A stretch of DNA of 63,087 nt, from the NCBI GenBank assembly GCA_023421115.1, contig JAEZUI010000149.1, forward strand, positions 1 through 63,087, in the 5' to 3' direction. The notes beneath the pieces are model-generated. The model was not told the origin of the DNA and did not search any database. It was given only the letters and a program-made list of their open reading frames with translations. The translations under genes were made by a program, and so were the position numbers. Source of the stretch: Bacillota bacterium (GTDB lineage: Bacteria; Bacillota; Clostridia; Acetivibrionales; Acetivibrionaceae). Numbering within the stretch: the first letter of the stretch is position 1; every line of letters begins with the position of its first letter. This document shows, piece after piece, positions 8,815-17,700 of the stretch.

Positions 8815-9255
8815 GAATCTAATATTGAAGCTGCTTTAAGTGCGTCTAATTATAAAGATGAATTGGCAAAGATAAAGAAAGAAATCTCAACCTTAGAAAG
8901 TAGAGCAAAAAAACTAGTTGATTTTAGGATTGAGGATAAAATATATGAGAGCAGTTACGAGGAAAAATATGAAGAATTATCTTAAAAACTAAATTCCGCA
9001 AAGCAAAAGAAATTAGAAATTGAACTTATGATTGATAATGAATCATCAATGGAAAGAAGAATTAAAACATTCCGTAAGGCATTTAATATTGAGGAACCAC
9101 TTGAAGAATTTGATAGAGCAATTTTTGATAGCCTTGTTGACAAAGTAATTATTGGTGATGTTGATGAAGATGAAAATGACAATCCTTATGTTGTAACTTT
9201 TGTTCTTAATTCAGGTAAAATTATTAGAAAATTTACCTATATCAAATTGACATGA
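8815..9255 (+). pseudogene. Large serine recombinase C-terminal remnant
   Basis: A continuous frame from 8815 encodes the coiled-coil and C-terminal part of a large serine recombinase: NYKDELAKIKKEISTLESRA, then FDRAIFDSLVDKVIIG and the IRKFTYIKLT end. TAA at 8983-8985 interrupts it. The catalytic N-terminal and recombinase domains are missing. The last bases overlap the start of the truncated Fic gene (ATGA). This is a scar of an integrative element. Confidence 0.75.
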
Positions 9256-9863
9256 GTAAAATTTGGCGATATAATCTCGAAAAATACATTAATGAAGACT
9301 ATAATGATGTTGATCAATTAATAAAGCTGGCAGTCATCCATTACCAATTCGAAAGTATTCATCCTTTTTATGATGGCAATGGAAGGACAGGCAGAATCAT
9401 AAATGTTCTTTACTTGGTATTGAAGGAATTGCTTGATAGTCCTATACTTTATTTAAGCAGCTATATAATCAGGAACAAGTCAGCATATTACAGACTTCTT
9501 CAGGAAGTCCGAACCCATGAGAATTGGGAGGAATGGATTGTCTATATTCTCACAGGTATTGAAGAAACAGCAGAAGAGACATTGAGGTTGGTAAAAAGAA
9601 TCAATGCTGAAGTTGAAACCATGAGTGCAGAGATTAAGGAAAAGCTACCGAAAATATATTCAAAAGAATTAATTGATTTGTTGTTTTATGAGTTTTATAC
9701 AAAAACCATCTATATTGAAAATGGCTTATCGGTAACAAGAAAGACTGCGGTAAATTACCTATCTTCTCTTGAAAAAGAGGGTTTTCTTGCTTCTGAAAAG
9801 ATAGGCAAGGAGCGGATTTATCAAAACAAGAGATTGTATGATTTAGTTAAATACGGGCAATGA
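9252..9863 (+). CDS. Fic-domain protein, N-terminally truncated
   Basis: The 203-residue product has a complete Fic motif at residues 37-48, HPFYDGNGRTGR (catalytic H37), which in this family transfers AMP or another nucleotide moiety onto target proteins. A C-terminal winged-helix-like region (SVTRKTAVNYLSSLEKEGFL, ~165-185) follows. Family members with this C-terminus are usually ~350-380 residues, with an N-terminal domain carrying an inhibitory helix. That part is missing, and the frame instead starts inside the recombinase scar (MSKIWRYNLEKYIN). If expressed it could be deregulated or misfolded. No antitoxin gene is adjacent. It could equally be listed as a pseudogene. Confidence 0.7.
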   Translation: MSKIWRYNLEKYINEDYNDVDQLIKLAVIHYQFESIHPFYDGNGRTGRIINVLYLVLKELLDSPILYLSSYIIRNKSAYYRLLQEVRTHENWEEWIVYILTGIEETAEETLRLVKRINAEVETMSAEIKEKLPKIYSKELIDLLFYEFYTKTIYIENGLSVTRKTAVNYLSSLEKEGFLASEKIGKERIYQNKRLYDLVKYGQ

Positions 9864-9956
9864 GGGTGGTATAAAATGCAGCAACCTATAAAAAATGATA
9901 TTCGGGCTGATGATGGCGGTAGTTGGAAAATGACAATTTACACTAATGGTTACAAC

Positions 9957-10080
9957 ATGAAGTTGATTTCAATAATCGAGTCTATTGCTCAGGCAGAAAA
10001 TGAATCACGCAGCGATAATATTAAGCGGGGAATCAAACAACGTTCTGCACAAGGTACTTCAAAGCTTTGCAATAGAACTA
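9957..10080 (+). pseudogene. Serine recombinase catalytic-domain fragment
   Basis: The stretch encoding LISIIESIAQAENESRSDNI and KRGIKQRSAQGTSKL is the conserved end of the serine recombinase catalytic domain. It lies in a short frame (9876-10121) whose flanks are unrelated. This is a second recombinase scar within 1 kb, on the far side of the truncated Fic gene. Confidence 0.7.
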
Positions 10081-10117
10081 GAGAGTTTATAGTTTTTAAT
10101 AAAATGGAGGTAGAATT

Positions 10118-10480
10118 ATGAAATACACGTGGTTCGATGAATATTGTCTTTCTAAAAAGGGTGTAGTCAAAGAGTATAAGCTTGAATGGGATGCCACAAG
10201 GTATATGATCAAAGATAAAATGTTTGTTCTTCAAGGCGGTGATAAGGAAGGTAAACCAATCCTTACTGTAAAATTAGAGCCAGTATATGGAGAATTTTTA
10301 AGGCAGCAATACAAGGACATCATACCCGGATATTATATGAATAAAGAACATTGGAATTCATTGTATTTAGAGGGAGATGTTCCTGATGAAGTTGTAAAAG
10401 ACATGTTGGATAAGTCCTATAATCTTGTGTTAGCTTCGCTTAGCAAAAAGCTTCAGAAGGAATTTTTGGAGGACAAATAA
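10118..10480 (+). CDS. MmcQ/YjbR-family DNA-binding protein
   Basis: The start is ATG 10118 after GGAGGT. The 120 residues match the MmcQ/YjbR (CyaY-like fold) pattern: ...LTVKLEPVYGEFLRQQY, then PGYYMNKEHWNSLYLEGDVP and a C-terminal DKSYNLVLASLSKK. Members are small cytoplasmic proteins thought to bind DNA non-specifically. Length is normal and the gene seems intact, though its stop lies beside a truncated SIMPL fragment. Confidence 0.8.
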   Translation: MKYTWFDEYCLSKKGVVKEYKLEWDATRYMIKDKMFVLQGGDKEGKPILTVKLEPVYGEFLRQQYKDIIPGYYMNKEHWNSLYLEGDVPDEVVKDMLDKSYNLVLASLSKKLQKEFLEDK

Positions 10481-10805
10481 TAGATGGGAGAAACAGCGTG
10501 AAAAGAATGCAAGGAAAGAAGCATGTAAAAATGCACTAATCAAAGCTAAAGACTTAGCACAAGCATTTAATATGGATGTTGGGTCTCCCATTGAAATACA
10601 AGAAATATATAAAGGTGTTCGAGCTTCAGGTAACTATGGGGATAGCGATTGGGGAGGTGTTTATACTGTAGCTTGTGCAAGTCCAAGATCAATTAATGAC
10701 GAAGTAGATAATGAAGTACAACTTAAAGGAAATGAAAGAGTGGTATATTTAAGATATAGAATCAAATTTGCTTTAGGTGTTTCAAAAAAATTCATTAGTC
10801 AATAA
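10473..10805 (+). pseudogene. SIMPL-domain (DUF541) protein, C-terminal remnant
   Basis: A frame without a start codon runs from about 10473 to 10805. It encodes EACKNALIKAKDLAQAFNMD, then VGSPIEIQEI and ERVVYLRYRIKFALG. This matches the second half of SIMPL/DUF541 proteins, where a helix with KAxxLA precedes the final beta strands. An internal ATG (10572) could give a 77-residue product but lacks the fold's first half. The junction with the YjbR gene suggests a deletion. The next 341 bases up to 11147 hold no gene that I can see. Confidence 0.55.
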
Positions 10806-11146
10806 ATATAGTGCCAACCCTATAAAATCAGCTTTTTTGAAACACCCATTGACCAGTTATTTTTTGGAATCACCTTAATTATAAAACAATAAACTGTAAT
10901 AACTGTTTTATATGGTATAATTAATATATTCACTTGAGAGATACGTTTTTAAAATCTTATCCATAAAATGTTTTAGTCTGTAGATAATGTAAAAAACCAT
11001 GGAATTGAGAAAGTATTTATAATTTGTGTATTATATAGTCGATGTCAGATTGCATAAATTATCGGAGGTATGTTGTGCATTGTGCTTGAAATGTATTATA
11101 AAGATATATTGCTGAATAAACATTGTTTCAATAAAAAGGAGGGCAT

Positions 11147-12760
11147 ATGAGAGAGTTATTTGCAGGGACCTTTAAAGAAAAGAATGAAATACCGGAGCAG
11201 TATAGGATAGAAAGCAGGGAACAGCGGGAATACCTTGTTGATGGAAAGCTGAATACCTGGAAAGGCAGTTGCTATGAAGTCATGTCTCCAATCTATACCA
11301 AAGTGGGAGATGGATATATTCAGGAAAGGATTGGAAGTTATCCGCTGATGGACGAAACAACAGCGTTGGAAGCCTTGGACGCTGCTGTGAAAGCATATGA
11401 TAATGGAAAGGGAATCTGGCCAACCATGACTGTGGAAGAAAGAATCTTCTGCATGTATAAGTTCCTTCAGAAGATGAAAGAGAAGAGAGCCCAGGTTGTT
11501 AATATGCTCATGTGGGAGATCGGGAAGAATCTGGCTGATTCCGAAAAAGAATTTGACCGGACTGTGGAATATATCGAAGGGACTATTGAGGCATTGAAAG
11601 ATCTGGATAGAGTGTCTTCTCGCTTTGTTGTCGAGCAGGGGGTTTTTGCACAGATCAGACGTGCTCCTCTGGGTGTCGTATTATGTATGGGCCCATATAA
11701 TTACCCCCTAAATGAGACATTCACAACACTGATTCCGGCTCTTATCATGGGAAACACGGTTGTAATGAAGCCGGCAAAGCATGGAGTGTTATTGCTGGAG
11801 CCCTTGCTGGAGGCATTTCGTGATTCTTTTCCACCTGGAGTCATTAATACCGTCTATGGTCGGGGAAGAGTCGTGATCGGGCCTCTTATGGCAACCGGAA
11901 AGATAGATGTTTTTGCTTTAATCGGATCTGCAGCATCGGCAAACAGTATTGAAAAACAACACCCAAAACTGAATCGACTGAAGACTGTTTATGGACTCGG
12001 GGCAAAGAATCCGGGTATCATTTTGGAAGATGCAGACATTGACCTGACAGTTAAGGAATGTATCAGCGGATCCCTTAGCTATAATGGACAACGCTGTACT
12101 GCATTGAAAGTTTTGTTTGTCCATAAGAAAATTGCTGATGAATTCATCCGGAAATTTTGTGAAGCTGTGACAGCACTGAAAACAGGAATGCCGTGGGATG
12201 GAGCTGCCATTACTCCTTTGCCTGAGGAAGGCAAAGTGGAGAAGATGATGGAATATGTGACGGATGCACTGGAAAGAGGGGCGGATATTGTAAATGAAAA
12301 CGGGGGAGCCCATCTGAACAGTATTTTTAGTCCTGCGGTACTATACCCGGTTCAGGAAGATATGAGGATTTATAGAGAGGAACAGTTCGGGCCGGTTGTC
12401 CCAATTGTGCCTTTTAGTGACATTTCGGTACCGATCCGGTACGTAGAAGAATCGGAAGTAGGCCAGCAGGTAAGCATATTCGGCCGGGACTATGAATGCA
12501 TATCCAAACTGATCGATCCCATGGTTAACCAGGTATGTCGAGTGAATATAAACAGCCAGTGCCAGAGAGGACCGGATACATTTCCATTTACTGGGAGAAA
12601 GGACTCAGCGGATGGAACTTTATCCGTAAGTGATGCACTAAGGGTGTTTTCCATACGTACATTGGTCGCAGCCAAAAACACTGAGCTAAACCGAAAAATC
12701 CTAAGTGAAACGACGAAGAACAGAAAATCGAAATTTTTATCAACCGACTACATTTTCTAA
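11147..12760 (+). CDS. GapN-like aldehyde dehydrogenase
   Basis: ATG 11147 follows AAGGAGG. The 537-residue protein is an aldehyde dehydrogenase: cofactor-binding GPYNYPLNETFTTLIPAL and VVMKPAKHG, catalytic Cys317 in YNGQRCTALKVLFVH, and EEQFGPVVPIVPF near the C-terminus. Length and the GQRCTALK motif point to the NADP-dependent non-phosphorylating glyceraldehyde-3-phosphate dehydrogenase group, so 3-phosphoglycerate production is plausible but unproven. The motif that normally holds the general-base glutamate (ELGGK) reads GLGAKNPG here (residues 283-290), with no Glu in it. The gene looks more GC-rich than its neighbours and stands alone between a scar region and a terminator, which suggests transfer. 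Confidence 0.8.
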   Translation: MRELFAGTFKEKNEIPEQYRIESREQREYLVDGKLNTWKGSCYEVMSPIYTKVGDGYIQERIGSYPLMDETTALEALDAAVKAYDNGKGIWPTMTVEERIFCMYKFLQKMKEKRAQVVNMLMWEIGKNLADSEKEFDRTVEYIEGTIEALKDLDRVSSRFVVEQGVFAQIRRAPLGVVLCMGPYNYPLNETFTTLIPALIMGNTVVMKPAKHGVLLLEPLLEAFRDSFPPGVINTVYGRGRVVIGPLMATGKIDVFALIGSAASANSIEKQHPKLNRLKTVYGLGAKNPGIILEDADIDLTVKECISGSLSYNGQRCTALKVLFVHKKIADEFIRKFCEAVTALKTGMPWDGAAITPLPEEGKVEKMMEYVTDALERGADIVNENGGAHLNSIFSPAVLYPVQEDMRIYREEQFGPVVPIVPFSDISVPIRYVEESEVGQQVSIFGRDYECISKLIDPMVNQVCRVNINSQCQRGPDTFPFTGRKDSADGTLSVSDALRVFSIRTLVAAKNTELNRKILSETTKNRKSKFLSTDYIF

Positions 12761-12778
12761 AGGAAAAATTTAAACTGT

Positions 12779-12822
12779 ACCTAGCCAAAAACAGGAATTC
12801 CTAGTTTTTAGCTAGGTATTTT
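12779..12822 (+). terminator. Terminator after the aldehyde dehydrogenase gene
   Basis: ACCTAGCCAAAAAC pairs with GTTTTTAGCTAGGT (one mismatch), followed by ATTTT. It sits 18 bases after the stop codon. Confidence 0.7.
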
Positions 12823-12839
12823 CGCTTTACCCCACTTTA

Positions 12840-13236
12840 TGATTATACTGATAAGAACCTTTCTCTTGACAACGAAATAATAAATATACTTAATACATAT
12901 ACAGTTGAGCAATTGAAGAATTTCTATAAAGGAATAGTTAAGAACATTAAGGGGCTGGTTGGGGCAGATGTTGTGTACAATCCAATGTACCCAATTTTCC
13001 GGCTCAGGTCATGAAGGCTTCTGAATGCGAGCTTTACATAAATGCAATAATCCATTACGTGTCATTTGGTAGCTTGGTACCATACTATGATATAGAAAAA
13101 CGTAAACCTTTAAAGGATGATGAGGACGAATAGAAAATATTACATAAATGAGAATGAGATTAGCCATGACGAATTCGATGCGTTTATGTACATATTTGAT
13201 GAAAAAATGAAGCATTTGGTATGAGTTTCCCAATGT
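12840..13236 (+). pseudogene. Frameshifted remnant of an unidentified protein
   Basis: The first frame encodes DYTDKNLSLDNEIINILNTY, then VEQLKNFYKGIVKNI and VYNPMYPIF. At about 12990 the coding frame shifts, giving PAQVMKASECELYINAIIHY to a stop near 13131. A third piece (NENEISHDEFDAFMYIFDEK) follows. Together these look like one protein that has suffered at least two frame changes. I do not recognise the family with confidence; similar proteins may occur beside tellurium-resistance genes. Confidence 0.5.
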
Positions 13237-13273
13237 ATTAGCAGGCCAGAATATAAATTTAATGTGAAACATT

Positions 13274-13360
13274 GATATGTTACTATCTACCTATAGTGAT
13301 AAAAACGCTGTAGATATGTTCCGGAGAATGTGCAACTCTAAATGACATCAATTCTGCAGG
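13274..13360 (+). repeat. Scar repeat copy B (GATATGTTYCC family)
   Basis: GATATGTT units lie at 13274 and 13313, again 39 bases apart as in copy A. They are followed by CTAAATGACATCAAT, which copy C matches as TCAAATGACATCAAT. The copy sits between a frameshifted remnant and the SGNH hydrolase gene. Confidence 0.45.
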
Positions 13361-13423
13361 GAAACGTTAGTTTTATTTAGGTGAAAACGAAGATCTAAAA
13401 AGACTGAGAAAGGTGGATATTAT

Positions 13424-14371
13424 ATGAAATTATCAAATGAACAGTTAAAGAATATTTATTTCGGAGCATATAGCATTTGCGAAACTGAGGATGGATATTT
13501 ACAGGCTTTTCAGTATACAAAGCAACAGATGCAGTACTTTAAGGAAAGTTCTGATTTTTGGTATGACAGATGTAAGGCCTCCAGCGCAAAAACACTTGAG
13601 TTTAGTACAAGAGCAACTCAAATTTCCTTGGACTACAAAATCATATGGGTGGGGTCAGAGGATTCCATTGAGCTTGCTGTTGACGGATTGATAACAAAAA
13701 TATATTACGTAAAGGATTTGAAGAAAAAGGGAAAAATATCCTTTGAAATGCCTGCTGGTGAAAAGAAAGTCATAGTCTATTTGCCTGCTGATGCGACTAT
13801 TTTAATACGTAATTTTGAGATTAATACGGACGTGTTTCCTTTGGAAAAAAGGGAGAGGGTTTTATGGATGGGAGATTCTATAACACAAGGGTTTGGACCG
13901 TTACGTTCCGCACATACCTATGTAAGTGTGGCAAATCGTCTACTTAACTACGATATTATCAATCAGGGAATTGGTGGATACATATATGATAAAAACGTAC
14001 TTGTTAATATGGAAGGTTACTCTCCAGATAAAATAATTGTTTCTTTGGGAACCAATCAATATGGAACAGAAAGTATGAAGGATATTGAGGAATATTACGA
14101 AAGATTATCAGAAATATATGGGGATAGGCCGGTACTTTGCATCACGCCAATCTGGAGGGGGGATTCACCTGATGGATTTGAGACGCTTGCAAAGTTCTGC
14201 CAAAAAACGAAGGATATTTGTATAAAGTATTCTAATATAACTGTAGTTGAAGGATTTAAGCTTGTGCCCCATTTATCTGAATATTTTCTGGACAATCTTC
14301 ATCCCAATGCCCTTGGCTCGGAGGTATATGGAAGAAACCTCGTGTTAGCAATACATGAAGCTGGATTTTAA
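13424..14371 (+). CDS. SGNH/GDSL-family hydrolase
   Basis: ATG 13424 follows AAAGGTGG. The first ~135 residues form a beta-rich domain like the jelly-roll N-terminus of CE2-type carbohydrate esterases. The SGNH domain follows: block I WMGDSITQGFG with nucleophile S152, block II GIGG, block III SLGTNQYG, and the block V D290/H293 pair in DNLHPN. The complete catalytic set predicts an esterase or lipase-type hydrolase. No signal peptide is visible, so it is probably cytoplasmic. The substrate cannot be told, although acyl or acetyl groups on sugars are typical. It is a single gene with no clear operon partner. Confidence 0.85.
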   Translation: MKLSNEQLKNIYFGAYSICETEDGYLQAFQYTKQQMQYFKESSDFWYDRCKASSAKTLEFSTRATQISLDYKIIWVGSEDSIELAVDGLITKIYYVKDLKKKGKISFEMPAGEKKVIVYLPADATILIRNFEINTDVFPLEKRERVLWMGDSITQGFGPLRSAHTYVSVANRLLNYDIINQGIGGYIYDKNVLVNMEGYSPDKIIVSLGTNQYGTESMKDIEEYYERLSEIYGDRPVLCITPIWRGDSPDGFETLAKFCQKTKDICIKYSNITVVEGFKLVPHLSEYFLDNLHPNALGSEVYGRNLVLAIHEAGF

Positions 14372-14515
14372 TATTTCTCCTATACAAATAGAAGTACAGA
14401 AGCACATCGGATGACAAGCTATGATATGGTTGAAACAGAAAAACAAATAGCTTGAGACCCTATGACTATATGATAAAATGGTTATATGTAAATATTATGA
14501 ATCGGAGGAGATTCT

Positions 14516-15396
14516 ATGAAAAGGCTAGTAGCTTCAATATTATCAATATTAATTTTACACTTACATATAACAGCATAAACATCCAATATGCCTATAGTTC
14601 AAATATAAGTAAATACATTTATGTGTACGCTCATGAAAACTCAAATTTTGCTCCAAAATATGTATTAAAGAGCGATGGTACTGTATCTTGCGGAGAAGAA
14701 GCAATAAAGGAACTTAAGGATGTTCGGTCGATATCTACCTACGAGGATTCAAAACTATTTGCTCTAAAAAATGATGGGACTATTTGGCTGTCTGATAATA
14801 GTTTATATAAAGTTGAGGGAATTACCGATGCTATTGGTATGACCGTTGGTGGCAAAACTTTATGGGATACTGATTTTATTTTGGGCGGTGAAATATTACA
14901 TCAGTATTTTGCTGTCTTAGAAAAGGATGGTAGCATATTCGTTTGGGGTAATAATGAAGATGGTTTGATTAACCGTTTTGGTATGAATATGAATACACCA
15001 GTAAAAGTTTGCAGTAGCGATGCCATTTTGCAGATTGACTCCACTTCAATGTCCTTTAAAGGTGAAGAATGTGAAGTTGATCCTGGTAGAACCACCACTC
15101 CAGTTATCGTAAATGGCAGAACCTTAGTTCCGATTAGAAACATAATTGAAAAATTCGGCGGAACAGTTGCGTGGGATGAAACTACAAAAACAGTCACTAT
15201 TATTCTAGATTCAAACACAATTGAGCTTCAAATGGACAGTACAATCACCCGGATTAATGGTGAGGAAAAAGCAATGGAGGTCGCTCCATGCATTATAAAC
15301 TCACGGACAATGCTGCCTTTAAGGTTTGTCTCAGAGAATCTGGGCATTTCGGTTGAGTGGAATAATGATTATAGAACGATATACTTGGACCATTAG
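14516..15396 (+). pseudogene. Secreted stalk-domain/RCC1-like protein frameshifted in its signal peptide
   Basis: CGGAGGA at 14502-14508 points to ATG 14516, which encodes a signal peptide (MKRLVASILSILI...) but reaches TAA at 14576-14578. The protein body continues in a neighbouring frame. It has RCC1-like pieces (LKNDGTIWL, LEKDGSIFVWGNNEDG), then two copper-amine-oxidase N-terminal-like stalk repeats (VNGRTLVPIRNIIEKFGGTV and INSRTMLPLRFVSENLGISV). The body frame has an ATG at 14497, but it overlaps the ribosome site and gives no signal peptide. A one-base indel between about 14550 and 14576 explains this. The intact ancestor was probably an extracellular or wall protein. Confidence 0.75.
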
Positions 15397-15808
15397 CGTT
15401 GCATTAAATTTATAAAAAAAGTCAATGTAAATAATTTGCTGGCATGGTCTTCACATAGAAGGAGATTCTGCCACATGCTAAAGAAAAGGGGAGTGACCAC
15501 CTAAGCCCAAGCACTAAAAAACTTAATACGATTAACTGACTTTATACCTGCGTAGCACAGTTTCAAATTCTTGTTTCCAATTGAACTGCTTTTGCTTAAC
15601 TTTAGGTGGAGGCCTTTTTTGGGCTTAAGTCCTCTTGAAGCTGTTGCTGGGCAAGGATTTGAAGAAATGTTAAATTAACATAATTTTGCAAAAAAGGCGG
15701 TAAAATAGAAGGTTTACAGCTTGATTTATTGTTTCCGATTAAGTAGAAGGGTTAGAATAAGTTTGAAAGGTAAGGCGGATTACCTATTACAAAGAAGGGA
15801 GTGCTTAA
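15397..15808. other. Intergenic stretch without a clear gene
   Basis: About 410 bases lie between the stalk-domain remnant and the DUF6273 fragment. The minus strand at 15532-15624 has a ~30-codon protein-like frame (PKVKQKQFNWKQEFETVLRR) that could be the tail of a lost gene. CTTAAGCCC-type inverted pieces occur near 15502 and 15621. Nothing else can be supported. Confidence 0.3.
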
Positions 15809-15958
15809 ATGGAAGATGTTAAAATTGACTCATCATTATCATTCGGCGGTTATAATTGGCGTGTGCTTGACATACAAAACAATGCGGCTTTGATTATGAC
15901 CGAAGATATTATAGAACAACGTGCTTACCGTCATGGCTATTACAATATGACTGGTTAA
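15809..15958 (+). pseudogene. DUF6273 gene, N-terminal fragment
   Basis: ATG 15809 follows AAGGGAG. The 49-residue product ends abruptly after FGGYNWRVLDIQNNAALIMT, EDIIEQRAYRHGYYNMTG and TAA. This is the N-terminal portion of DUF6273 proteins (G-G-Y-x-W-R-V-L-D, then EDIIExRxY). The rest of the domain, beginning almost where this part ends (ELRRYLNREFYDKF), is found 10.8 kb away at 26783 on the same strand. The two look like halves of one gene separated by an insertion or rearrangement. Confidence 0.7.
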
Positions 15959-15961
15959 TTT

Positions 15962-15999
15962 AAAACACTGGCAGTCAGATTTAACAGCCAGTGCTTTTG
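15962..15999 (+). terminator. Hairpin terminator upstream of the ars operon
   Basis: CACTGGC (15966-15972) pairs with GCCAGTG (15987-15993), flanked by AAAA and CTTTTGT. It lies directly after the truncated DUF6273 frame. Confidence 0.55.
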
Positions 16000-16209
16000 T
16001 GTCATATTGCCTCCTTGACACAAGGATATTAAAAAAATTTTCTCTCTCCAAGTCTCTTTTTTTAAAATGTCCTTGACATAGGGTCCATTTTAATTTTTAT
16101 AGAACAGGCTCTTTTTTTATATTGAAAAAGTAAGTTGTTATATATTATTTCCATTTTAAATGGCACAAAGAATTGATTGTAAATTGGGAATAAAAAGCTA
16201 AAGTACACA

Positions 16210-16264
16210 TTGACAAAAGTTGATATGATGCATATACTATTACATATCGAATAAATTTGATATG
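16210..16264 (+). promoter_or_regulatory. ars promoter and ArsR-type operator
   Basis: TTGACA (16210-16215), a 17-bp spacer and TATACT (16233-16238) form a strong sigma-A type promoter. Immediately downstream CATATCGAA (16243-16251) and TTTGATATG (16256-16264) form an inverted repeat with one mismatch, in the usual place for an ArsR operator. Arsenite binding to ArsR should release repression. Confidence 0.8.
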
Positions 16265-16274
16265 AGGTGATAAA

Positions 16275-16589
16275 TTGGTTACAATATATGAGGATTACGC
16301 AAAAGTGTTTAAGGCATTTTGCGATGAAAAACGTCTGCGAATACTTGAACTGTTACGCAGTGGAGAAAAGTGTGCATGCAAGTTATTAGAAGATCTCGAT
16401 ATAGGTCAATCGTCGCTGTCTTATCACATGAAAATTCTGGTTGAATCGGGTGTTGTAGTGAGTCGACAAGAGGGCAAATGGACCCACTACACAATCAGTG
16501 AAAAAGGTAGCGACTATGCAACTGAGCTACTGAAAACATTGACAACGCCGGATACAATAAATACAAGTGATAATTGTTGCAAAGCTTAA
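16275..16589 (+). CDS. arsR: ArsR-family metalloregulator
   Basis: The start is TTG 16275 behind GAGGTG. This 104-residue winged-helix repressor has the alpha-3 metal site Cys33-Ala-Cys35 in GEKCACKLLEDL, the counterpart of ELCVCDL in classical ArsR. The recognition helix is LDIGQSSLSYHMKILVESG and the wing is QEGKWTHYTI. A C-terminal CysCys pair (NCCKA) could add thiolate ligands. It should repress the operon that starts at its own promoter and let go when As(III) or Sb(III) binds. It is the first gene of the ars cluster, 84 bases before the permease. Confidence 0.9.
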   Translation: MVTIYEDYAKVFKAFCDEKRLRILELLRSGEKCACKLLEDLDIGQSSLSYHMKILVESGVVVSRQEGKWTHYTISEKGSDYATELLKTLTTPDTINTSDNCCKA

Positions 16590-16673
16590 AAATAATTTAA
16601 AAGGATTTTTTTTGAGCATTAAATCAAAAATATTTAATTTGTGTTCTAAGTTAGAAAGTGAGGTTTTTATAGT

Positions 16674-17687
16674 ATGCAAATATTAAAGGCAATCTGGGAT
16701 TTCTTACAGAATCAAATACTGGGGATGAAATGGCTAAACGAATTAATCGGCAGTGGACTTAATGCGTTAGGTCTTGACACAACTAATCGTTGGATTGGAA
16801 GCATTCAATTTTTTGTTTATGACGTTATCAAAATTACCCTACTCCTGTGTTTTCTGATTTTTATAATCAGCTATATTCAAAGTTATTTTCCACCTGAGCG
16901 AAGTAAGAAGATATTAGGGCGTTTTCATGGTATCGGAGCGAATGTGGCTGCTGCCCTGCTAGGAACGGTGACACCATTTTGTTCCTGTTCATCAATACCG
17001 CTCTTTATAGGTTTTACATCTGCAGGTCTACCTTTGGGAGTAACTTTTTCATTTCTTATTTCTTCTCCCATGGTAGACCTTGGTTCTCTTGTTTTATTGA
17101 TGAGTATTTTTGGTGCAAAAGTCGCTGTTATCTATGTGCTGGTAGGTCTTATTATAGCTGTTATTGGTGGTGCACTTATTGAAAAACTTCGTATGGAGAA
17201 GCATGTTGAAAGCTTTATCCTTACTGCTGGTAGTGTAGATATTGAATCTCCTGATTTATCAAGAAAAGACCGACTTGTTTATGCCAAAGAGCAAATGCTA
17301 TCAACCTTTAAAAAGGTATTACCGTATATCTTAATAGGAGTTGGTATCGGTGCGATTATTCATAATTGGATTCCTGAAGGATGGGTGTCAACTGCACTTG
17401 GAAGCAATAATCCCTTTGGGGTAATATTGGCGACATTAATTGGTGTTCCGATGTATGCTGATATTTTTGGTACTATTCCCATTGCAGAAGCTTTATTTGA
17501 TAAAGGTGCACAACTTGGAGTTATACTCTCATTTATGATGGCTGTAACCACACTCTCGTTGCCCTCTATGATTATGTTGCGTAAAGCAGTTAAGCCCAAG
17601 CTTCTAGCACTTTTTATTGCAATTTGTACAATTGGAATCATAATTGTGGGTTATTTATTCAATGTTTTTCAGGCGTTGATAGTATAG
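16674..17687 (+). CDS. ArsP-like permease (DUF318/SO_0444 family)
   Basis: A 337-residue membrane protein with about eight hydrophobic segments and the family signature TPFCSCSSIPLFIGF followed by GLPLGVTFSFLISSPM. Permeases of this family in ars operons (ArsP) export trivalent organoarsenicals such as methylarsenite, and the conserved Cys pair is thought to bind arsenic. The second half repeats the design (LATLIGVPMYADIFGTIPIA). It is the second gene of the operon and is followed 13 bases later by the ferredoxin-DUF2703 gene. Its substrate here is inferred from family and context. Confidence 0.8.
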   Translation: MQILKAIWDFLQNQILGMKWLNELIGSGLNALGLDTTNRWIGSIQFFVYDVIKITLLLCFLIFIISYIQSYFPPERSKKILGRFHGIGANVAAALLGTVTPFCSCSSIPLFIGFTSAGLPLGVTFSFLISSPMVDLGSLVLLMSIFGAKVAVIYVLVGLIIAVIGGALIEKLRMEKHVESFILTAGSVDIESPDLSRKDRLVYAKEQMLSTFKKVLPYILIGVGIGAIIHNWIPEGWVSTALGSNNPFGVILATLIGVPMYADIFGTIPIAEALFDKGAQLGVILSFMMAVTTLSLPSMIMLRKAVKPKLLALFIAICTIGIIIVGYLFNVFQALIV

Positions 17688-17700
17688 GAGGAAATAAAGT

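Noticed and set aside
11918..12313. 131-codon minus-strand frame inside the aldehyde dehydrogenase gene
   Set aside because: The opposite strand encodes the catalytic region of a well-recognised enzyme, so this is a shadow frame.
15532..15624. Possible minus-strand transposase tail
   Set aside because: The ~30-codon frame is protein-like but too short to assign, and no terminal repeats or transposase motifs were found.
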